A stretch of DNA of 64,000 nt from Nocardiopsis suaedae (GCF_027706745.1 NZ_JAQFWP010000001.1:62001-126000); one strand, 5' to 3'; positions 27,671-36,820 are shown, counted from the first letter of the stretch. Notes: a model not told the origin generated them from the sequence alone. Made by a program: numbers and translations.

Positions 27671-28126
27671 GTGGCTAGCGCACATGACGTAGCCGCTTAC
27701 GTCCTGTCCAAGGTCGGCCCCGTGTCCACTATGAAGCTTCAGAAGCTCGTCTACTACTCGCAGGCGTGGTCGCTGGTCTGGGACGAGGACCCCCTGTTTC
27801 AGGAGCACATCGAGGCATGGGCCAACGGTCCTGTCGTACGTGAACTGTTCGCGGAGCACCGCGGACAGTTCTCCGTTGGGGAGTGGCCTCGTGGCGACGT
27901 CGACCAGCTGACTCCTGACCAGCGCAAGAGCATCGACGTTGTGGTCGACGCCTACGGGAAGCTGACGGGGAAGCAGCTCAGCGAGATGACTCACAATGAA
28001 GACCCGTGGAGGAAGGCTCGTGCGGGTCTTCCCGCCCACGTCGGCAGCAATGCTGAGATCTCGCCGGAAGCAATGAAGGAGTTCTACGGCTCGCTGCTCG
28101 ACAGGGACGACGCCGAGACCGTATGA
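27671..28126 (+). CDS. Panacea-domain (DUF4065, SocA-like) antitoxin
   Basis: The 151-residue product matches the Panacea domain: ASAHDVAAYVLSKVGPVSTMKLQKLVYYSQAWSLVWDEDPLFQEHIEAWANGPVVREL, then QRKSIDVVVDAYGKLTGKQLSEMTHNEDPWRKAR. This domain neutralises many unrelated toxins by direct binding. Start GTG 27671 has GGGAG 8 nt upstream; an open frame before it is noncoding. It overlaps the downstream gene by four bases (ATGA), the typical antitoxin-toxin coupling. GC content and codon choice are lower than those of the neighbours, a sign of transfer. Confidence 0.85.
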   Translation: MASAHDVAAYVLSKVGPVSTMKLQKLVYYSQAWSLVWDEDPLFQEHIEAWANGPVVRELFAEHRGQFSVGEWPRGDVDQLTPDQRKSIDVVVDAYGKLTGKQLSEMTHNEDPWRKARAGLPAHVGSNAEISPEAMKEFYGSLLDRDDAETV

Positions 28127-28611
28127 GCAAGGGCAAAAAGCAGAAGCGCGTTCCCGCTTCGGCCCTACCTGCGCAGCCCAGTCGTGTACCTCGTCGGCTC
28201 CCTGCCAGCCACGCCCCTGAGGGGGAAAGCCCCATGTGGAGGCTCTCGCTGCTTGACCGTGAGTACCAGGGGAGTTGGTCCTGGGGAGTTGATGAGGCCA
28301 CCCTTCTCAAGATCATCTCTCTCCTCAGTGAGATGGAGAGTCTGACATGGAAAGAGATCCTTAACCAGCAGACCGGGGGCAATAGACGTCGCGGCGCCAG
28401 GAACAAGTTCATTCCTGTTGAGAATCTTTGCCCGGAAGCCCAGAAACGCTTGAGTGAGCTGAAATTGGAAGAGTGGGACGAACTCTTCCGTTTTCGCGAG
28501 GGCAACATGGGGCGACTATGGGGAATTGTGATTCCGGAGGGGCCCCGCGTTTTCTACCCGATCTGGTGGGATGCAGATCACAAGGTCTGCCCGGGGAAGG
28601 ACCGAGACTGA
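28123..28611 (+). CDS. Putative toxin partner of the Panacea antitoxin
   Basis: The 162-residue product has a basic, proline-rich N-terminus (1-37) and a compact domain: MWRLSLLDREYQGSWSWGVDEATLLKIISLLSEMESLTWKEIL, a central basic loop, then LSELKLEEWDELFRFREGNMGRLWGIVIPEGPRVFYPIWWDADHKVCP. The aromatic WWDADH end is distinctive. I cannot name its activity; position, overlap and size make it the toxin. Codon use (AAT, ATT, TTG, AAA) departs sharply from the window. Its 3' end overlaps the convergent copC reading frame by 34 bases. Confidence 0.65.
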   Translation: MSKGKKQKRVPASALPAQPSRVPRRLPASHAPEGESPMWRLSLLDREYQGSWSWGVDEATLLKIISLLSEMESLTWKEILNQQTGGNRRRGARNKFIPVENLCPEAQKRLSELKLEEWDELFRFREGNMGRLWGIVIPEGPRVFYPIWWDADHKVCPGKDRD

Positions 28612-29171
28612 CGAGCGCCCCGCTCCCACATGACGGATTGGGGCGGAGATTGGTTGTCCGCGGCACGGGGAAGGCGGTCAGTCGGCGCGGCGCCGTCGCC
28701 TGAGGAGGGTCGAGACGACCAGGTAGAGGAGGGCGGGGCGGTCAGGTCCGGGAGGTCGGTGTCCTCGCCCACCGCGAAGGGGAAGGCTCCGCTGATGGGG
28801 TGGCCGTCGCCGGAGACGACCCTCCAGCGCACCACGTAGCCGCCGTCCGGTAGGGCCCCGGACAGGCGTTGGGAGACCTCGTCGCCGTCGATGGCCGGGC
28901 CGCCCCGGGAGACCTGGGCGCCCTCGGCGTCGAGGACGGTCACCGCCGCGCCGACGTCCATCACCTCGCCGCTGAAGACCAGCGTCACCTCTTCCGGCCC
29001 GGTGGTCAGGCGCTCCTCGTCCTCGGGGCCGGAGGAGACGAGCCGGTCGTGCGCCAGCGCGGGTGCGGCCGGGGTGGTGAGGACCGCGGCGAGGGCGAGC
29101 AGGGCGCCGACGACCGCGGCCCGCAGGCGGCGGCCGCGCGTTCGGTCCGGGCCGGTGATCCTGGTGAGCAC
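28578..29171 (-). CDS. copC: CopC-domain copper-binding protein with an altered C-terminus
   Basis: Periplasmic-type copper carrier. After a signal peptide (LRAAVVGALLALAAVLTTPAAPALA) comes the CopC domain: AHDRLVSSGPEDEERLTTGPEEVTLVFSGEV ... YVVRWRVVSGDGHPISGAFPFAVGED. The N-terminal His after signal cleavage and the DGHPISG His are kept. Family members then have a linker, a membrane helix and an RRRRR tail. Here those residues (YLVVSTLLRRRRRAD) are found in a neighbouring frame at 28678-28725, so a deletion has shifted the frame and the protein ends with ~48 foreign residues reaching into the islet. GTG 29171 is the start. Function may be impaired because the membrane anchor is lost. Confidence 0.75.
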   Translation of the reverse strand: MLTRITGPDRTRGRRLRAAVVGALLALAAVLTTPAAPALAHDRLVSSGPEDEERLTTGPEEVTLVFSGEVMDVGAAVTVLDAEGAQVSRGGPAIDGDEVSQRLSGALPDGGYVVRWRVVSGDGHPISGAFPFAVGEDTDLPDLTAPPSSTWSSRPSSGDGAAPTDRLPRAADNQSPPQSVMWERGARQSRSFPGQTL

Positions 29172-29365
29172 TGTGCCTCTGCCTCCCCGCCGAGCCGTTC
29201 CGGTGCCGCTTCCTCGGTAGTCGGAGGGCCGGGGGCGGTGGTTCCCGCGAATCCGTCTCCGGTCGCCGAGGCGGCGAGGGGCGCGTCGTGGCCGGGGGAC
29301 GCGTGCGCGCGGGCGGGTTCCGGCGCTCGGCGCGGGCATCGTTCCCGATCACCGACACTGGAGGC

Positions 29366-30598
29366 ATGCCTTCTGTTGTCCTCGACGGTGACCCCGTTCC
29401 GTCGGACGGGTCCCTGCCCGACGCCTCGCTCAAGGGTCTCGGGGAGCGGCCCTTCGGGGTGTACGTCCACGTGCCCTTCTGCGTCACCCGGTGCGGGTAC
29501 TGCGACTTCAACACCTACACCGCCGAGGAGCTCGTCTCCCGGGACGGGACCGCCACCGCCTCCCGGGACGGGTACGCCGACCTCGCCGTGCGCGAGGTCC
29601 GCCTCGCCGGGCGGGTGCTCGGGGACGCGCGCCTGCCCGTGCGCACCGTCTTCGTCGGCGGCGGAACGCCGACACTCCTTCCCCCCGAGGACCTGGGCCG
29701 GGTCCTGGCCGCGATCGAAGAGGAGTTCGGTCTCGCCCCCGGCGCCGAGGTCACCACCGAGGCCAACCCCGAGACCGTCGACGCCGACTACCTCAAGCGC
29801 CTCCGCGACGCCGGATTCACGCGCGTCTCCTTCGGCATGCAGAGCGTCCGCCCGCACGTGCTGGAGGTGCTGGAGCGCACCCACACCCCCGGGCGCCCGC
29901 AGCAGTGCGCCGCCTGGGCGCGCGAGGCCGGGTTCGAGCACGTCAACCTCGACCTCATCTACGGAACCCCCGGCGAGACCGACGACGATTGGCGCGCCTC
30001 CCTGGAGGCCGCCCTCGAGGCCGACCCCGACCACGTGTCCGCCTACTCCCTCATCGTGGAGGAGGGCACCCGCCTCCACGCGCGCGTGCGGCGGGGCGAG
30101 CTGCAGGCCCCCGACGACGACGTGCTGGCCGACCGCTACCTGATCGCGGACACGATGCTGGAAGGCGTGGGCCTGCACGCCTACGAGGTCTCCAACTGGT
30201 CGCGCGGCGTCGACGCCCGCAGCGAGCACAACCGCCTGTACTGGACCGGCGGGGACTGGTGGGGCGTCGGTCCCGGCGCCCACAGCCATGTCGGCGGCAC
30301 CCGGTGGTGGAACGTCAAGCACCCCGCCGCCTACGCCGCCCGCCTGGCGCAGGGCATCTCGCCGGGCCACGCGCGCGAGGTGCTCACCGAGGACGAGCGC
30401 CGGTTCGAGCGCGTCCTCCTGGAGCTGCGCATCGCCGAGGGATGCCCCCTCGACCTCCTTGAGGCGGATGGGAGGGCGGCCGCCGCGCGCGCCGTCGCCG
30501 AGGGCCTGCTCGACCCCTCCGCACACGAAGACGGCCGCGCCGTCCTCACACGGCGCGGCCGCCTCCTCGCCGACGCGGTGGTCCGCGACCTCACCTGA
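29366..30598 (+). CDS. hemW: HemW-type radical SAM heme chaperone
   Basis: The 410-residue product has the radical SAM cluster motif CVTRCGYCDFNTY (Cys39, Cys43, Cys46), the FVGGGTPTLLP glycine-rich SAM motif, TTEANPET, RVSFGMQSV and the C-terminal HemN/W domain. The CxxxCxxC lacks the extra Cys of true HemN, which points to HemW, a heme-transfer protein, rather than coproporphyrinogen oxidase. ATG 29366 has GGAGG only one base away, an unusually tight spacing, so translation may depend on another feature. Divergent from copC. Confidence 0.92.
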   Translation: MPSVVLDGDPVPSDGSLPDASLKGLGERPFGVYVHVPFCVTRCGYCDFNTYTAEELVSRDGTATASRDGYADLAVREVRLAGRVLGDARLPVRTVFVGGGTPTLLPPEDLGRVLAAIEEEFGLAPGAEVTTEANPETVDADYLKRLRDAGFTRVSFGMQSVRPHVLEVLERTHTPGRPQQCAAWAREAGFEHVNLDLIYGTPGETDDDWRASLEAALEADPDHVSAYSLIVEEGTRLHARVRRGELQAPDDDVLADRYLIADTMLEGVGLHAYEVSNWSRGVDARSEHNRLYWTGGDWWGVGPGAHSHVGGTRWWNVKHPAAYAARLAQGISPGHAREVLTEDERRFERVLLELRIAEGCPLDLLEADGRAAAARAVAEGLLDPSAHEDGRAVLTRRGRLLADAVVRDLT

Positions 30599-30638
30599 GG
30601 CCGCCGCCGCGCGGCACCGCTGGAACGCGGGCCGGGTC

Positions 30639-31310
30639 CTACTTGGCGACCGGGATGCCGAAGGGGTACTTGAACCAGACCCCCTTCTTGGCCTCGGAGT
30701 TGGCCTTGATGCCGAAGTAGATGGCCAGCCCGAGGGCGATGAGGTAGGTGAGGATGCCGATGATGACGAACATCAGCAGCCCGCTGACGAAGTAGGCGAT
30801 GATCATCGCGACCTGGAAGTTGCTCGCCTGGGCCAGGTGGTGCTTGGCGAACGGCGACGCGTCGCTCTTGGCGAAGTACAGGATGATCGGGAGAAGCGGG
30901 ATGAACGCGCCGCCGATGTGGGCCGCGGCGACCAGCCCCTCCTCATCGGGCCGCATCTGGCCGTAGCCCTGCTGGGCGTACCCCTGCTGGTAACCGCCCT
31001 GCTGGCCGTACACCTGGTCGTAGCCGGGCTGCTGCTGGTAGCCGCCCTGCTGGGGGTACTGCTGCTGCTGGTAGGGCTGCATCTGCTGGCCCTGCTGCCC
31101 GTAGCCGGGCTGCTGCGGCTGCTGCGGCTGCTGCCCGTATCCGGGCTGGCCGCCCGTGGGCTGGCCGTAGCCCGGCTGGCCCCCGGTCGGCTGCCCGTAG
31201 CCGGGCTGCTGCGGGGCGGGCGGCTGTCCGTAGCCGGGCTGCTGCGGCTGCTGGCCGTAACCCTGCTGGGGGTGGGGCTGCTGCCCGCCGGGCTGGGGTG
31301 GGTAACCCAT
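30639..31310 (-). CDS. DUF4870 membrane protein with Gln/Pro/Gly/Tyr-rich repeats
   Basis: The 223-residue product has a low-complexity N-terminus (1-118) made of PGYGQ-type repeats ([10 protein letters not shown] twice in tandem) and a C-terminal DUF4870 domain with three helices ([63 protein letters not shown]). ATG 31310 has GGAG 8-11 nt upstream. A paralogue with a different low-complexity head follows on the same strand, 123 bases away. Function unknown. Confidence 0.8.
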   Translation of the reverse strand: MGYPPQPGGQQPHPQQGYGQQPQQPGYGQPPAPQQPGYGQPTGGQPGYGQPTGGQPGYGQQPQQPQQPGYGQQGQQMQPYQQQQYPQQGGYQQQPGYDQVYGQQGGYQQGYAQQGYGQMRPDEEGLVAAAHIGGAFIPLLPIILYFAKSDASPFAKHHLAQASNFQVAMIIAYFVSGLLMFVIIGILTYLIALGLAIYFGIKANSEAKKGVWFKYPFGIPVAK

Positions 31311-31433
31311 GGTCGGTCTCCTAGGTCGATCAGGTCGTTGAGCCGGAAGCGCTCTGCGGAGCACGCAGAGGGGTCGGTCGCCGGCCGAAGGGGCAGGGGC
31401 CGGCCGTCGGCCGGCGCCGCGGGGCGGCGCCGG

Positions 31434-32240
31434 TCACTTCACGAGGCGGACGGCCACCGGGTACCGGTACCACCCGCCCTTGTTGGCGTTGGCGGCGGCC
31501 AGCACGCCGAACACGATGGACAGCCCCCAGACCAGTGCGATCAGCACCGATCCGATCCACACCACCGTCGGTGTCAGGAACGCGAGCACAATGTAGACGA
31601 TCCACGCGAGGGCGTAGGGGATGAGCAGGGTGAGTTGGAAGTTCAGCGCCTCGGAGGAGTGGTGGCGGGCGAAGGCCGACCGCTGCTTCTGGCTGGCGTG
31701 CACCAGCAGCGCCGGCAGCCAGCCCAGGCAGGCCACCACGATGCCGGACAGGTGGGCGATCATCGCCCAGCTGGGGTCCTCCGCCGAGGGCGCCGGGCCC
31801 GAGCCCGGGACCGGGCCGCCACCCGGGAACCCGGGGACCGCCGGGCCCGGCATCCCGCCCATTGCGGGCTGCTGTCCCGTCACGGGCTGACCGGGCGCAC
31901 CCTGGCCCGGGGCGGGCGCCCCGGGGGGAACGGGGCCGCCGGGAGGTGCCATCCGCGGGCCGCCCTGCGGCCCTCCCTGCGGCTGCTGCTGGGGGTACGG
32001 CGACGGCTGCGGGGCGGTACCGGGGTATCCGCCGCCGGGGTGCGGCGCCTGGGGCGCCGGGCCTCCGCCCGGCGGGGTGTGCCCCGGCTGCTGCGGGGGC
32101 GGCCCCTGCGGCTGCTGGGGCGACTGCGGCGCGAACCCCGGCCGGCCGCCGGTTCCAGGGCCCGAGGCGCCGGGCGCGGCTCCGCCCGGTCCCTGCGCGG
32201 GGTCCTGGGGCTGGTGCTGATTGGGCGGGGTCTCGCTCAT
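31434..32240 (-). CDS. DUF4870 membrane protein with Pro/Gln/Gly-rich head (paralogue)
   Basis: The 268-residue product has a proline- and glycine-rich N-terminus (1-158) and a C-terminal DUF4870 domain: WAMIAHLSGIVVACLGWLPALLVHA, ARHHSSEALNFQLTLLIPYALAWIVYIVLAFL, WIGSVLIALVWGLSIVFGVLAAANANKGGWYRYP. The HHxxEALNFQ motif is the family hallmark. It shares its fold and ending (KGxWxxYP) with the next gene, indicating an old tandem duplication with unrelated heads. Confidence 0.8.
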   Translation of the reverse strand: MSETPPNQHQPQDPAQGPGGAAPGASGPGTGGRPGFAPQSPQQPQGPPPQQPGHTPPGGGPAPQAPHPGGGYPGTAPQPSPYPQQQPQGGPQGGPRMAPPGGPVPPGAPAPGQGAPGQPVTGQQPAMGGMPGPAVPGFPGGGPVPGSGPAPSAEDPSWAMIAHLSGIVVACLGWLPALLVHASQKQRSAFARHHSSEALNFQLTLLIPYALAWIVYIVLAFLTPTVVWIGSVLIALVWGLSIVFGVLAAANANKGGWYRYPVAVRLVK

Positions 32241-32340
32241 GTCGTCCCTATTGGCTTGCCGATTGCGTGGTGCCGCGGTCCGGGGAGGGCGCCTGCGGGC
32301 GCCCGGCGACCGCGCGCCGCGCCGATACTGCGGTTCCGCC

Positions 32341-33186
32341 CTAGTCTTGCATCGCGGGCGGCACCGTGACGAAGTCGATCAACTCTTCGACGCGCCCGAG
32401 CAGCTCCGGTTCCACGTCCTTGTACGACCGGACCGCGCCGAGGATGCGCCGCCACGCCTCCCCGGGCTCCTCGCGGATGCCCAGCGCCCGCAGCACCCCC
32501 TCCTTCCAGGGCGTGCCGCGCGGCACCTCCGGCCAGGCCCCGATGCCCAGCACCGAGGGCTTCACAGCCTGCCACACGTCGATGAACGGGTGACCGGTGA
32601 CCAGCACGTGCGGGGAGGAGACCCGTTCGGCGATCCGGCTCTCCTTCGACCCCGGGACCAGGTGGTCCACGAGCACGCCGAGGCGCCGCTGCGGGCCCGG
32701 CCCGAACTCCTCCACGATGGCCGGGAGGTGGTCGACGCCCTCCAGGTACTCCACGGCCACGCCCTCGACGCGCAGGTCGTGGCCCCAGATCCGTTCGACC
32801 AGCTCGGCGTCGTGCACCCCTTCGACGTAGATGCGGCTCTCCCGCGCCACGCGCGCGGACGCCCCGCGCACCGCCACCGAACCGGAGGCGCTGAGCAGTG
32901 GGCCCGAGGGCGAGGGGGAGGGGGAGGAGGGCCGGACCGCCGTCGCGGGCCGCCCGTCGACCAGGAACGCCGCGGGCTCCAGCTGGAAGACGCGGGTCGC
33001 CCCCTGCCGGTCCTCCAAGGTGACGGTCGACTTGTCCCAGGCCACCACGGCCCCGCAGAAGCCCTCGTCGGCCGATTCCAGGACGAGGCCCGGCTCCAGC
33101 TCGACCTCGGCGACACGGTCCTTGTGCGGCCGCCGCCAGTCGCCCGCCAGCACGTCCGAGCCGTATCTGTCGGAATTCTTAGGCAC
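32341..33186 (-). CDS. DUF3097 family protein
   Basis: The 281-residue product matches the actinobacterial DUF3097 family: DVLAGDWRRPHKDRVAEVELEPGLVLESADEGFCGAVV, RIYVEGVHDAELVERIWGHDLRVEGVAVEYLEGVDHLP, LGVLVDHLVPGSKESRIAERV, VLVTGHPFIDVWQAVKP. The EGVHD / LVDHLVPGSKES region resembles a TOPRIM-like nucleic-acid-binding fold, but no activity is established. The start used is GTG 33186 without a Shine-Dalgarno, possibly leaderless. The frame stays open far upstream through hrcA and dnaJ but that is antisense shadow. Confidence 0.82.
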   Translation of the reverse strand: MPKNSDRYGSDVLAGDWRRPHKDRVAEVELEPGLVLESADEGFCGAVVAWDKSTVTLEDRQGATRVFQLEPAAFLVDGRPATAVRPSSPSPSPSGPLLSASGSVAVRGASARVARESRIYVEGVHDAELVERIWGHDLRVEGVAVEYLEGVDHLPAIVEEFGPGPQRRLGVLVDHLVPGSKESRIAERVSSPHVLVTGHPFIDVWQAVKPSVLGIGAWPEVPRGTPWKEGVLRALGIREEPGEAWRRILGAVRSYKDVEPELLGRVEELIDFVTVPPAMQD

Positions 33187-33562
33187 GGCGGGGATTGTAG
33201 TGGCAGACGGGGCGCGGAGCCGGGGTCTCCGTGATCCGGGGCGGGCCGCGCGGGGTGGGCAAGGCCACGTGCGGCGCGTGGGGCCCGTGGGGGTGCCGTG
33301 CCGCCCGGGGCGGCCGCCGAGCCGCGGCCGCCGCACCCCGGGGATCCCCGGCCGCGGCCCCCGCCTCCGCGCGGTCCGCGGCGCCCCGCCGCAGGTGGCC
33401 CCCGGGTGTCGGCGATGCGACGTCGGGGTGCGCGCATGTGCCATGCTCCGGAGGGCCCACCGCGGTGCCGCGCCCCGGCCGGGGCGTCCGGAGCCGTGCG
33501 CGGCCCGGACCGCGGCCTCCGTCGGGGCAGGTCCCGAGGCGGTTGGACCGGGGCGCATAGAA

Positions 33563-33589
33563 TTAGCACTTAAGACCACGGAGTGCCAG
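33563..33589. promoter_or_regulatory. CIRCE operator of HrcA
   Basis: TTAGCACTT-N9-GAGTGCCAG closely matches the CIRCE consensus TTAGCACTC-N9-GAGTGCTAA, with correct spacing. It ends in the hrcA ribosome-binding site (AGGAGG, from 33588), so HrcA bound here would block its own operon; heat inactivates HrcA and releases it. Confidence 0.88.
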
Positions 33590-33600
33590 GAGGTGAGCGC

Positions 33601-34614
33601 GTGCTCGACGACCGCAAGCTGGCCGTTCTGCGTGCCATCGTCGAGGACTACGTGTCCACGAACGAGCCGGTGGGCTCCAAAGCCCTCGCCGAGCGCCACT
33701 CCCTGGGCGTGTCCCCGGCCACGATCCGCAACGACATGGTGGCGCTGGAGGAGGAGGGCTACATCGCCCAGCCGCACACCAGCGCCGGGCGCATCCCCAC
33801 CGACAAGGGGTACCGCCTGTTCGTCGACCGCCTGTCCACGGTCAAGCCGCTGTCGGCGGCCGAGCGCCGCGCCATCGAGTCCTTCCTGGGCGGCGCCGTC
33901 GACCTGGACGAGATCGTGGCCCGGACGGTGCGCCTGCTGGCGCAGCTCACCCGGCAGGTCGCCATCGTCCAGTACCCCTCCCTCACCCGCTCCTACGTCC
34001 AGCACGTGGAACTGGTGCCGCTGGGCCCGCACCGGGTGATGATGGTCCTCATCACCAACACCGGCCGGGTCGAGCAGCGCGTCATCGACCACTTGGACGC
34101 CGTGGACGAGGAGGGCGTGGACCGGCTGCGCCAGATCCTCAACCAGACCACCGCCGGGCAGTGGCTGACCGACGTCCCGGGCGCCGTGGCCGACCTGGCC
34201 GCCCAGGCGCCCCCCGAGGACCGGCAGATGACGGCCTCGGTGCTGTCGGTGCTGCTGGAGACCCTGGTCGAGCGGCACGAGGAGAAGGTGGTGCTGGGCG
34301 GCACGGCCAACCTGGCACGGATGGGCTTCACGGCCGGCCTGCGGGACGTGCTGGAGGCCCTGGAAGAAAACGTGGTCCTGATCCGTTTGCTCGGTGAGGC
34401 GGGTGATCCCTCCATGCTGACCGTGAGCATCGGCGCGGAGAACCCCTACGAGGGCCTGAGGGGCACCTCCATCGTCTCCGCCGGGTACGGGATGGGCGAT
34501 CAGACCCTGGCCAAGCTCGGGGTGGTCGGACCGACACGCATGGACTATCCGGGAACGATGGGAGCGGTACGCGCGGTGGCTCGGTACATTTCTTCGATTC
34601 TGGCGGGGCAGTAA
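33601..34614 (+). CDS. hrcA: Heat-inducible transcription repressor HrcA
   Basis: The 337-residue product has the winged helix ([66 protein letters not shown]) and the HrcA dimerisation and GAF-like region ending [19 protein letters not shown]. It represses chaperone genes through CIRCE. GTG 33601 lies 7 nt after AGGAGGTGA; an in-frame upstream ATG is in the operator. dnaJ follows immediately, so the operon is autoregulated. Confidence 0.96.
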   Translation: MLDDRKLAVLRAIVEDYVSTNEPVGSKALAERHSLGVSPATIRNDMVALEEEGYIAQPHTSAGRIPTDKGYRLFVDRLSTVKPLSAAERRAIESFLGGAVDLDEIVARTVRLLAQLTRQVAIVQYPSLTRSYVQHVELVPLGPHRVMMVLITNTGRVEQRVIDHLDAVDEEGVDRLRQILNQTTAGQWLTDVPGAVADLAAQAPPEDRQMTASVLSVLLETLVERHEEKVVLGGTANLARMGFTAGLRDVLEALEENVVLIRLLGEAGDPSMLTVSIGAENPYEGLRGTSIVSAGYGMGDQTLAKLGVVGPTRMDYPGTMGAVRAVARYISSILAGQ

Positions 34615-35763
34615 GTGGCGAGAGACTATTACGAGATCCTCGGTGTGCGCCGGGACGCGTCCAAGGACGAGATCAAGAAGGCGTACCGTCGGCTCGCTCG
34701 GGAGCTGCATCCCGACGTCAACCCCGACCCGGCCACCCAAGAGCGCTTCAAAGAAGTGACCCAGGCCTACGAGGTCCTCTCCGACGACGAGAAGCGCCGC
34801 ATGTTCGACATGGGCGCCGACCCGTTCGCGCCCGGCGGCGGGGCGGGCGGCCCCGGCGGCGGCTTCGGCGCGGCCGGGTTCCCCTTCGACGACATCATGA
34901 ACGCCTTCTTCGGCGGCCAGGCCGGGGGCGGCCGGGGCGGCGCGCGGGACCGGGTGCGGCGCGGGCGCAGCATCAAGATCCGCGTCGAGCTGGACTTGTC
35001 CGAGACCGCGTTCGGCGTCACCAAGGACGTGACGTTCCCGACCGCCGTCCTGTGCGACACCTGCCAGGGCGAGGGGACCGCCAAGGGCACCAGCCGCCAC
35101 ACCTGCGACATGTGCCAGGGCCGCGGCGAGGTCTCCCAGGTCACCCGGTCGTTCCTGGGCCAGGTCATGACGACCCGCCCGTGCCCGCAGTGCTCGGGCC
35201 AGGGCAGCGTCATCACCGACCCGTGCGCGGACTGCGCGGGAGAGGGGCGCCAGCGCGAGCGCGTCACCCGCAAGGTGCAGATCCCCGCGGGCGTCGAGGA
35301 CGGCACCCAGATCCAGCTCGCCGGGGAAGGCGAGGTGGGGCCGAACGGCGGGCCGCGCGGCGACATCTTCCTGGAGATCGTGCAGCGCCCGCACCCGGTG
35401 TTCGAGCGCCGCGGGGACGACCTGCACTGCACGATAACGGTGCCGATGACCGCGGCGGCGCTCGGCGCCTCGTTCACCTTCGAGACGCTCGACGGCACCG
35501 AGGAGATCGACCTGCGTCCGGGCACCAACTCCGGGCACGTCATCACCCTGTCCGACAAGGGCGTCAAGCACCTGGACGGCGGCGGCCGCGGCGACCTGAT
35601 GATCCAGGTCGACGTGGAGACCCCGGCCAAGCTCGACGAGGAGCAGGAGGCGCTGCTGCGCAAGTTCGCCGAACTGCGCGGCGAGACCCAGCCCCCGGGC
35701 AGGTTCAGCCCCGGGCACAGCGGGCTGTTCTCCCGGTTGCGGGACGCCTTCGGGGCCCGCTGA
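34615..35763 (+). CDS. dnaJ2: Chaperone DnaJ (DnaJ2)
   Basis: DnaK cochaperone. The 382-residue product has the J domain with HPD (His32-Asp34), a short Gly/Phe-rich stretch, four zinc-finger repeats ([32 protein letters not shown]) and the C-terminal substrate domain. GTG 34615 directly abuts the hrcA stop. Its stop overlaps the rsmE start (TGATG). Actinobacteria usually carry a second dnaJ with dnaK-grpE; the hrcA-linked copy is DnaJ2. Confidence 0.96.
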   Translation: MARDYYEILGVRRDASKDEIKKAYRRLARELHPDVNPDPATQERFKEVTQAYEVLSDDEKRRMFDMGADPFAPGGGAGGPGGGFGAAGFPFDDIMNAFFGGQAGGGRGGARDRVRRGRSIKIRVELDLSETAFGVTKDVTFPTAVLCDTCQGEGTAKGTSRHTCDMCQGRGEVSQVTRSFLGQVMTTRPCPQCSGQGSVITDPCADCAGEGRQRERVTRKVQIPAGVEDGTQIQLAGEGEVGPNGGPRGDIFLEIVQRPHPVFERRGDDLHCTITVPMTAAALGASFTFETLDGTEEIDLRPGTNSGHVITLSDKGVKHLDGGGRGDLMIQVDVETPAKLDEEQEALLRKFAELRGETQPPGRFSPGHSGLFSRLRDAFGAR

Positions 35764-36539
35764 TGACCGCTCCGGTCTTCCTCGCCGAGGAGGGCGGGCT
35801 GGACGGCGACACCGCGGTGCTGCGCGGCCCCGAGGGGCGGCACGCGGCCGCGGTGCGCCGCATCGGGCCGGGTGAGGAGCTCGACCTGGTGGACGGTGCG
35901 GGCGTGCGCGCCCGGTGCACCGTCACCGAGGTCGGCAAGGACACGGTGGTGTGCGCGGTGCGCGAACGGCGTACCGAGCCCGAGCCGCGCCCGCGCCTGA
36001 CCGTGCTGCAGGCGCTGCCCAAGGGGGACCGCGGCGAACTCGCCGTGGAAATGATGACCGAGGCCGGGGTGGACCGGATCGTGCCGTGGGCGGCCGAGCG
36101 GTGCGTCGCCCGGTGGAAGGGCGACCGCGCCGCCAAGTCCCTGGCCAAGTGGCGCTCGACGGCGCGGGAGGCCGCCAAGCAGGCCCGCCGCGCCCGGGTG
36201 CCCGAGGTCGCCGAGCCGGTGGGCCGGGACGGCGCCGCGGCGCTGCTCGGCAAGGCCGGCCTGGGGCTGGTGCTGCACGAGGAGGCGGGGTCGCCGCTGT
36301 CGCAGGTGGTCCTCCCCGGCGTCGGTTCCCGCGGAGAGCACGGTGCCTCCGGAGGACCCGATGAGGGCGAGGGGATCGTGCTGGCCGTGGGCCCCGAGGG
36401 CGGGGTGAGCGAGGCGGAGTTGGAGGAGTTCGACGCCGCCGGAGCCCGGCGCGCCCTGCTCGGGCCGACGGTGCTGCGCACGTCGACCGCGGGCGTCGCG
36501 GCGCTGGCCGTGCTGCAGGCGCGCTGCGGCCGCTGGTGA
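35763..36539 (+). CDS. rsmE: 16S rRNA m3U1498 methyltransferase
   Basis: SPOUT-class enzyme methylating N3 of U1498 in 16S rRNA. The 258-residue product has the PUA-like N-terminus (GPEGRHAAAVRRIGPGEELDLVDG), LQALPKGDRGELAVEMMTEAGVDRIVPW, and the SAM-binding knot IVLAVGPEGGVSEAELEEF ... LLGPTVLRTSTAGVAALAVLQ. An insert of ~25 residues with an acidic GEHGASGGPDEGEG linker precedes the knot. It is coupled to dnaJ by a one-base overlap and closes the heat-shock operon. Confidence 0.95.
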   Translation: MTAPVFLAEEGGLDGDTAVLRGPEGRHAAAVRRIGPGEELDLVDGAGVRARCTVTEVGKDTVVCAVRERRTEPEPRPRLTVLQALPKGDRGELAVEMMTEAGVDRIVPWAAERCVARWKGDRAAKSLAKWRSTAREAAKQARRARVPEVAEPVGRDGAAALLGKAGLGLVLHEEAGSPLSQVVLPGVGSRGEHGASGGPDEGEGIVLAVGPEGGVSEAELEEFDAAGARRALLGPTVLRTSTAGVAALAVLQARCGRW

Positions 36540-36701
36540 GACGCCGCTGGTGGGACTGAGACGCCTGGGCCGCTGCGCTCGGCGCGGGGGCTTCGCTCGT
36601 GGTGGTCGCGTGCGGTCGCCCAGCAGGAGGTGGAGAGGTACGTCCTCTGGAGTGGCTGAACCCGCGCTTGTAGCGTCGTTTTCCCGAAGATCAACGGGCG
36701 T

Positions 36702-36735
36702 CGGGGCGCCGCCGGAGGGATCCGGTGGCGCCCCG
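36702..36735 (+). terminator. Intrinsic terminator downstream of rsmE
   Basis: CGGGGCGCCGCCGGA / TCCGGTGGCGCCCCG with a GGGA loop is followed by TTCTTCTCTT, a real T-rich tract, rare in this window. It lies 163 bases past the stop; the bases between hold nothing recognised. Confidence 0.75.
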
Positions 36736-36820
36736 TTCTTCTCTTACGGTTCTCAAGCACCCGCACCGCGCCGGGCCCCGGCGGGCTGGCCGGGCGGCGC
36801 CCGCCGACACGTAGGGCGGC

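Noticed and set aside
32341-35718. A minus-strand open frame of 1125 codons
   Set aside because: Only its last 281 codons (from GTG 33186) read as a protein (DUF3097). The rest is antisense to hrcA and dnaJ2 and gives shadow sequence.
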